This document shows positions 57,853 to 64,000 of a DNA stretch of 64,000 nt, one piece after another. Position numbers and translations under genes: made by a program. Origin of the DNA: Symbiodinium natans (taxonomy: Eukaryota; Sar; Dinophyceae; Suessiales; Symbiodiniaceae); contig CAJNDS010000268.1 of assembly GCA_905221605.1 (NCBI GenBank), positions 70,001 to 134,000 on the forward strand, in the 5' to 3' direction. Position 1 is the first letter of the stretch. The number at the start of each line of letters is the position of its first letter. The notes beneath the pieces are model-generated. The model did no database searches, was not told where the DNA came from, and saw only the letters and a program-made list of their open reading frames with translations.

Positions 57853-59753
57853 ATGGTCCAGTGCAAGCTAAGTGGATGCAACTTTGATGATGCTGACGTG
57901 CTGAAGTGGTGTCACTCGGATCTTCCCAAACTCTTGGAGGAAAGCAATGGGCTGCAACTGAGGGAGCTGGATTTCTCAAGAAACCGAATCACCTCCAAAG
58001 GAGTGGAGCACCTAGTGAAAGCAATGAAATCGCTCAAGGTTACAGCAGCCCGGGTAAAGCTCTACGACAACTTGATTGAGAGCAGTTCAGAGTTACTGAG
58101 TCATTGCTAACAACGACTTTTATGATTACTTAAACCCAAGAAGAAACAAAAATAATATTTTTTACACCCTACCCCAACAAATGATGCAGGTTGGTTGACC
58201 TGATCACGTACTCGGGGGGCGAGCTGCAGGAGCTTCACTTGTCCCACAACTTGCTTGGCACCACCTCCATCCAGGACATCATCATGGCAGTTCATCACTG
58301 TTCCTCGGCAGGAGGTCGGTGCTATCCACTGAGGGGATGGCTGCCTTTGTGGCTCCGGGTAGAACGGAACCTGGCGAGCAGCGCAGACCTGGTGAGTGGG
58401 CTCCGTTTAGCCCTGGCAAAGGACGGACTGAAATTCTGGGACGTCATCTGCGTGGTCTCCTGGGATGGACCCTGCAGCCCCAGATTTTGCTATCAATGTG
58501 GATGGAATTGGCAAGCCAAGACTAAAATGCCCGCTGTTCACTTGCTTTATGAGCCACAAACCTGCAAGGCGCAGGCAGCCCGTGCGCCAGGTGCAAAGGC
58601 ATCAGATGCAGGATCCGAGCCAGCCGTGGCTAGCAGCCAGCTTCCCATGACCGAGTTGGTAGAGGTGCCTCTTGTTTGCCATCTTGCTTCAGATGAAGTC
58701 GCATCGTCAACCGGGCCAACAGCATCTGCCACAAGAACTCCACAACTTGTGCCGACGGAAAGTCCTGACCCTCCTCCTGAGATCTCTTTGCCTTCAGGAT
58801 GCCAGGAGACACTTGAGTTGGTCGTGCACGAGCCCAAGCAGTCACCGAGTCTCGATGCTGTTGGCGTGCTCTGTGGTCCGAGCTGCTGGTCAGGCGACTC
58901 GCGCTCTGCTTTTCCGGTTTTTTGGCAAGCGGGCGCGGGGGCGAGCGCTTTTCAAGCCATGTGGCAGAGATGGGTCAGGTTGTGGGGGCATCTGGCCAGT
59001 GCTGGGGCTGGGCCCAGATCCTCCTTCCCTCTCCCTTTGCCCGCGCAGGTGTCTTTTCCGGTGTCCGAAGCGCCTGTGACCAAGGTTTACGAGGGCACCT
59101 TGAAAAGATTCAGTGCAAGACATGGGTATGGCTTCATCAGCAGTGCTGCGGTCAAGGCCCTCTACTCCCGTGATGCCTTTGTTGATGGAGCCCTCTTGCC
59201 TGCAAACGTGCAGCCTGGAGACAAGTTCCTCTTCGAGCTGACTCTGAGTGAGAAGCAGCACCCAAAAGTACTGCGCCTCTGGGGGCCACCTCGAGCCCTA
59301 CGCCACTTGCCAGAGAAGCATGGATTGGTTGAGGTAAGTCCTGCTGATGTTCGGTTCACGCATGATAGCATCAGTCCGTTCTTTTCATGCGGGCGTCGAC
59401 TCGTCGACACATATGACGAGCTGGTGTCGGGCAGAACATCCATGGCACAGATACCGTTGATGGAGATTGCCGTGAGCCATGGCAAGCTGTGGACGCGCAC
59501 GGGAAACAGACGCCTCTGGGTGTTTCGCAAGCTCTACGAAGGTGGCTTCATAGAAACAGTTTGGGTGAAGATCAGCTCTGAGGAGATAGCAGCATGGAAG
59601 TTCACCACGCAGAACGACGGGGAAGCAGTGAGAGTAAGAGATGCGCATGCTCTTCACCCATGGTCATCACCCATTAGGAGACTGACCGTCGTTGGTTCTT
59701 GCTTCAAGGCGTCCAAAGGAGACGTTCAGGCTTGTGTGGCTGCTTTAGACTGA
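57853..59753 (+). CDS. LRR - cold-shock-like domain protein, two exons
   Basis: Exons 57853-58097 and 58190-59753 give 602 residues. The start is the first ATG after an in-frame TGA at 57772. LRRs (about 30-110) include LRELDFSRNRITSKGVEHL and LQELHLSHNLLGTTSIQDII; the second is rebuilt across the splice. A YPLRGWLPLWLRVE segment common in dinoflagellate LRR proteins follows, then a low-complexity linker. A cold-shock-like domain at about 379-450 has LKRFSARHGYGFISS with the RNP-1-like GYGFI. The C-terminal module at 475-555 (SISPFFSCGRRL, GNRRLWVFRKL) resembles a small conserved domain often found in protist and plant proteins. RNA binding is the likely activity. The 92-bp intron has a GA donor; GT or GC donors nearby give a frameshift. 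Confidence 0.8.
58098..58189 (+). other. GA-AG intron
   Basis: The upstream exon ends GAG TTA CT and the downstream exon begins G TTG GTT. Only a donor at GAGTCA (58098) keeps the LRR in frame with acceptor GATGCAG. The intron is AT-rich, without heptamers, unlike most introns here. Confidence 0.6.
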
Positions 59754-59924
59754 CTCGAAAGGCCTGGCAAGTGTTTAGGGTTTGGGACTTTGGGAGTTTG
59801 GGACTATGGCTTGTCTCAAACCTCGAAACACGCTCAGCCGCGCCAACTTAGGCGGTCTTGCTTCTCAACACAAGACGTCTCGTCTTGCAGGAACGTGGGT
59901 TCAAATATCAGCATGCCGAACAAC

Positions 59925-59959
59925 AAGTAGCAGTAGTGGTAGTAGTACTACTGCTACTT
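59925..59959. repeat. 13-bp perfect palindrome arms
   Basis: AAGTAGCAGTAGT and ACTACTGCTACTT are exact reverse complements around nine bases, within a region of AGT/ACT trinucleotides (59920-60030). Confidence 0.6.
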
Positions 59960-60082
59960 CGTCTACTTCTACTACAACTAGTATATTACGACTCGTACCA
60001 CCCGAAACCGCCACTACTATGACTACGAGCGACTTCCTCAGGGCCTGATCCAAAGCAGAGGGCCAGATAGGGTTGTTTCTTG

Positions 60083-60235
60083 GGGGTTTAGGGGTGAGGG
60101 TTTAGGGGTTTAGGGGTTTAGGGGTTTAGGGGTTTAGGGGTTTAGGGGTTAGGCGGTTAGGGGTTTAGGGGTTTAGGGGTTTAGGGGTTAAGGGGTTAAG
60201 GGGTTTAGGGTTTAGGGTTTAGGGTTTAGGGTTTA
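60083..60235. repeat. 8-bp GGGGTTTA satellite
   Basis: About 14 units of GGGGTTTA with a few GGGGTTAA forms, passing into standard TTTAGGG at the 3' side. Confidence 0.8.
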
Positions 60236-60526
60236 GGGTTCAGGGTTTCGGGTTTGTTAGGGTTGAGGGTTTCGGGTTTAGGGTTTGTTGTGCTTGGAAG
60301 GTCCCAGCTGGCGCATTTCTTCTGTGTGGCTGATTGAAACCATGCGACACCCAAGTACGTAGGTCTATGGTCCCCCCAGATCTGCAAGCAAAGCCACAAC
60401 CTGTTGCCTGAGATATTTTTCACAGGGAACCTAGCGGCCGGACTACCCAGAAATGCCAGAAACCCTGAACTACCTGAATCCCAAACCCGAACCCTTCCGA
60501 AAGGAAACCCTATAAGCACAAAACAG

Positions 60527-60571
60527 GCCTCAATGGAGCTAGACGCGGAGCACTACGACGCCCGAACATGA
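60527..60571 (+). CDS. candidate terminal exon
   Basis: After AAACAG the frame reads ASMELDAEHYDART and stops at TGA. Short; supported by acceptor and composition only. Confidence 0.25.
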   Translation, partial: ASMELDAEHYDART

Positions 60572-61073
60572 GTGTCACGATTGCCAAGCAGTGGCGAGCG
60601 AATGCTTGGCTTCTAGGGTGCTGTAGGAGTCGAACAATTACTAACAGTATCCCCCTATGGTCCCTCTATACATACACTATAAGAACCCCCAAATGGCATC
60701 TTCTTTTTCTTATTGACTTCGACAGGCTTTCGCCCACATACTCCCAAAACCCTATTCTAACTAGTAAGGCCCCTATAGTACATCGGCCCACTTGGCGTTT
60801 AAGGGCTTTTTGGCTTAAGCTCTAGTGTTTTGGGGGTTTCAGCCTCAACACAAACCGCAAGCCCAGTTTCCCGGATGGCCAAAAAGTTGCCTCGTGTAGG
60901 CCCTGCGACACCGGAGTTGGAAAAAATGTCCACGGCGCACAGGGTTCTGCTTCTACAATGTAAAATTGAATCCTACACCCTGAACCCCTGAGCCCTAGAC
61001 ACTGGCCCCAAGCCCTCAACCCTCAACCCCAGACCCTATGTGACACCTGTTCTTGGGCTGATTCCATTCGCAG

Positions 61074-61231
61074 CCGAGAGCGTTCCGGCCTCCAGTAGGA
61101 CGTCCCTCATGGGACTCTACCCCCGGACGCCTACAGTTGTGCCCTCTGTTTTTTTGTTGAAAGATCCTCTGAGGGAACATAAGTGGAATCTAAGCGGTCC
61201 TGTTGGCTCGGCCATGTTTAGGCTACCCTGA
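61074..61231 (+). CDS. candidate terminal exon, 51 codons
   Basis: Acceptor TTCGCAG. The frame contains SRTSLMGLYPRTPTVVPSVF and LLKDPLREHKWNLSGPVGSA and stops at TGA 61229-61231. No family. Confidence 0.4.
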
Positions 61232-61331
61232 ATCTCCAAACCATAAACCCTAACAAACTCTAAACCCCAAACCCCAAACCCAAAACCCCAAACCCAAAAC
61301 CCTAAACCCTAAATCCTAAACCCTAGCTGAG

Positions 61332-61625
61332 GTTCGCTGCCGGGCGCAGCACCTGGCTTGCGAACAGAGCTGTGAGAATGCAAAAGGAGTGCCTGGCTTT
61401 GTTAGGGGTTTAGGGTTTAGGGTTTAGGGTTTAGGGTTTAGGGTTTGGGGTTTAGGGTTTAGGGCTAGGGTTCAGGGCTCGCAGCTACAGGGGCCCCCAT
61501 TATTACCCTTTCTTGCCGTGCGAGTGTTGGGTTCCCTTGTGGGAGGCCCATGTAGCAAAAGCACGGTCTCCGAATGATTCTGCTTCACCCAGGCGGGCCG
61601 AGTCAGCATCTTGGATGAACCCTAA
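61332..61625 (+). CDS. candidate last two exons, Cys-rich
   Basis: Exon 61332-61400 (acceptor GCTGAG, donor GTTAGG) reads VRCRAQHLACEQSCENAKGV then PGF. It joins in phase 0 to 61593-61625 (acceptor CACCCAG), which reads AGRVSILDEP and stops at a TAA taken from the CCCTAAA repeat. Confidence 0.4.
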
Positions 61626-62180
61626 ACCCTAAACCCTAAACCCCTAAGCTCTAAACCCTAGACCCTTGGGCTGTTGCAAAGATTTTTCATGGGCACCGCA
61701 AGGTCCTTTGTCCAGTCTTGCCAAATCGCAGGCTGTGAGGGTTTGGGGTTCAGGGCTTAACTTAAGTAGAGTTACCCTAAACCCTAAACCCTAAACCCTA
61801 AACCCTAAACCCTAAACCCTAAACCCTAAACCCTAAACCCTAAACCCTAAACCCACAGTTTAGGCCTTTAGGGTTTAGAGCTTTTCGCGCTGAGGTCTCA
61901 CGGTTCAGAGCCGAATTCTAATTTCCTCGAGACCCCCCATCAGTAGAAGAACCTATGCCCACTCGAACCCTAATCCCTGGACCCTAAACCTACACAGGGG
62001 GTGGCCCCCGAAAGACACATGCCATTATAGAGACACCCCCGCCTACCTAAGGCCAACCCCCCCCCCCTAACCCTAGCCATGAGCCCCATGGAGGGTTTAG
62101 GGTCTAGGGTTTATACTAAGAACCTGAACACAGTGGGTTTTGGGCCTCTTCAGGTAAACCGCAAGTTTTGATGAACCCCA

Positions 62181-62265
62181 CCCCCCCCCCCCCCCCAAAA
62201 AAAAAAAAAATAAAATAATAATAATAACAATAAAATAGAAATAATAATAATAATGACAAAATCAA
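62181..62265. repeat. poly-C, poly-A, then (AAT)n tract
   Basis: About 15 C, 14 A, then AATAATAAT-type sequence. This is the third C-to-A homopolymer junction in the window. Confidence 0.8.
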
Positions 62266-62659
62266 AAAAGGTGTTCCCCCTCCCCTCCTCCGCCTCTTTG
62301 GGAACGTGCCGCGCTTCCCTGCAGCCGCTCTTGAACCAAGATGTTCCCACGCTTGAGGGTTCTTTGGTAGCCTCAAAACTACAACCTCCATCAAAGAGCC
62401 ACGGAACGTCTAGGTTGAAGGTTCCAGGGCGCGTAAGGTTCAGAAGGCCGACCGTACCGTTCTGCGGATAGCAGGGTCTTATCGGGGAAGGGGAGGCGCC
62501 TGCAAAATGCCCGCGAACATGGGTTTGTTTGCACCCTAAACCCTCAACCCTCAACCCTCAACCCTAAACCCTAGGCCCTAAACCCTAAACCCTAAACCCT
62601 AAACCCTAAACCCTAAGCCCTAAGCCCTAAACCCCAAACCCTAAACCCGAAACCCGAAC

Positions 62660-62763
62660 CGCCTCCCCATAAAGGACATAGCCGTGAACCACGTAGCCCT
62701 TTTGCCGAGCTCCCCATGGGCACTCGAGTGCCACGACCTCGGTCTGGAAGATGGGCTTCAAGC
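62660..62763 (-). CDS. candidate minus-strand exon
   Basis: On the minus strand, acceptor GCTGAG and donor GTTCGG enclose a frame containing IFQTEVVALECPWGARQKGY then VVHGYVLYGEA. Alternating hydrophobic residues suggest beta strands. The + strand is also open but Arg/Pro-rich. If right, gene direction changes near 62 kb. Confidence 0.4.
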
Positions 62764-62769
62764 CTCAGC

Positions 62770-63100
62770 TATAGGAAACCCTAAACTAAACCCTAAACCC
62801 TAAACCCTAAACCCTAAACCCTAAACCCTAAACCCTAAACCCTAAACCCTAAACCCTAAACCCTAAACCCTAACAACTAGATTGGGTTTAGGGTTCATGG
62901 CCGGGAGCTTGAGGGTTTCGGAGTTTATAGGAGTTTAGGGTCTAGGGCTGGGTTTAGGGTTTAGGGTTTAGGGTTTAGGGTTTAGGGTTTAGGGTTTAGG
63001 GTTTAGGGTTTAGGGTTTAGTGTTTAGGGCTTCTTTGCCTAGGAGTTCAGAGAAGTTTAGGGCTTAGGGAATGTAGGGTTTAGGGGTTTAATGTTCAGGG
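62770..63100. repeat. CCCTAAA array facing a TTTAGGG array
   Basis: CCCTAAA units at 62785-62872 and TTTAGGG units at 62950-63020 are separated by about 75 bp and can pair. No coding evidence to about 63540 beyond degenerate repeats. Confidence 0.75.
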
Positions 63101-63845
63101 TTTGGGGTTTCGTGGGCTTAAGGTTGATAGGGTTTAGGGCTTGGAGCTTAAGGTTTAGAGTTTAGTCTTAAGGGTTGGGGATTTAGGGGTTTAGGGTCTA
63201 GGCGTTTACTATAAATCGGGCTTAATTAGGGTTTCTAGGGTTTTGGTTCAGGCCTTGGGGTTCAGGGCTTCAGGGTACCCAGCCCCATTACGTAATCCCC
63301 TCAACGCCAAATACCTAGGCAGTTGAAGGTTTCGTTGGGTCTCAAGTCCGCTAAACCCTAAAACCTATAAACCCTAAACCCTAATTAAGTAACCCTAAAC
63401 CCATGTAGGGCTTGCAGGGTTTCGGCCTAAGGGACAAGGCCCACGCAGGGGATGTACGTCTTGGTGTTCTCAGGGTTTTGGGAGTTTGGGGTGGGGTTTC
63501 TCTCTTGCTGCGTGCAATTTGGGTCATTTTGTACACGGCAAACCCTAAACCCTAAACCCTAAACCCTAAACCCTAAACCCTAAACCCTAAACCCTAAACC
63601 CTAAGCCCTAAGCCCTAAGCCCTAAGCCCTAAAACTGGCCGCCGAAAATCTGAACCCCGAGCCCTGCACCCGAAAATATGAACTCAAAACCGGTAGTCCT
63701 GAGCCCCCGCACCCCTTGACTCGGATTAGCCGCTGGATGAACGATGTGTGAAGCACTAAGGCCAACCCAAAACCCTAAACCCAAAACCCTAAAATCCTAA
63801 ACCCTAAGCCTTAAACCCCTGGCAAGACCCCAAACCCTCCCTAAG

Positions 63846-63897
63846 TTCCTCTCCGACGCCCGGCTGCTCATCGTGCACATCGAGCGGGTCGTGCTGC
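63846..63897 (+). CDS. candidate exon at window end
   Basis: Acceptor CCTAAG and donor GTACTT. The frame reads FLSDARLLIVHIERVVL. A terminal-looking piece (PPHPLTRISRWMNDV, stop near 63750) lies upstream. Not recognised. Confidence 0.35.
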
Positions 63898-64000
63898 GTA
63901 CTTCAAGATCAGGCCTGGTATACTTAAGGCTTGGGGTTTAGGGTTTGGGGTTTGGGGTTTGGGGTTTGGGGTTGAGCGTTTAGGGTTTAGGGTTTGGGGT

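Noticed and set aside
58547-59657. Minus-strand open frames opposite the LRR/cold-shock gene
   Set aside because: They mirror a well-supported + strand coding exon and show no motif.
60803-60822. TTTTTGGCTTAAGC resembling the dinoflagellate spliced-leader end (ATTTTGGCTCAAG)
   Set aside because: Two mismatches over 14 bases, no adjacent leader sequence or exon start; chance similarity is likely.

Overview
This window looks like nuclear DNA of a dinoflagellate. The evidence is the very large number of short TTTAGGG/CCCTAAA tracts spread over the whole window, small exons separated by introns with GT, GC and GA donors and AG|G acceptors, a Ty1/copia element of the type known from dinoflagellates, and a gene joining leucine-rich repeats to a cold-shock-like domain. 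Almost everything that reads as coding is on the + strand, as expected for a unidirectional gene array. I saw no rRNA, tRNA, CRISPR or prokaryote-type operon.

Layout. 1-17 kb: a series of small-exon gene pieces, several ending in clear stop codons (425, 5351, 9607, 10429, 12277, 14018, 14413, 16600). Most have no recognisable family and are called from an open frame, splice-site fit and phase agreement only. 18.2-33.1 kb: a major-facilitator-type transporter gene. One of its introns appears to hold a complete 8.57-kb copia retrotransposon (22714-31286) on the minus strand with identical 149-bp LTRs. 33.2-34.3 kb: G/C homopolymers around a 100-N assembly gap. 35-47 kb: further small-exon gene pieces, long telomere-like arrays and MITE-like foldbacks. 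47.9-56.9 kb: a split gene for a METTL13-like (eEF1A-type) methyltransferase, whose motif order can be followed through about twelve exons. 57.9-59.8 kb: a two-exon LRR/cold-shock gene, the cleanest host gene here. 60-64 kb: more exon-sized pieces, one of them probably on the minus strand.

The unusual feature is how introns and repeats relate. Nearly every intron is made largely of telomere-like heptamers, often beginning GTTTAGGG or ending CCCTAAACAG. In two places the repeat tract is flanked by a direct duplication carrying AG|G at both ends (19 bp at 31580/31641 and 12 bp at 16155/16252), which is what intron gain by insertion with target duplication would leave. Several MITE-like inverted-repeat families lie in the same spacers. 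The retroelement also landed in a CCCTAAA tract.

Limits: an open frame of 20-30 codons between two plausible splice sites often occurs by chance. Exons not tied to a family motif or a phase-consistent chain are therefore given low confidence, and exon borders are proposals that need transcript data.
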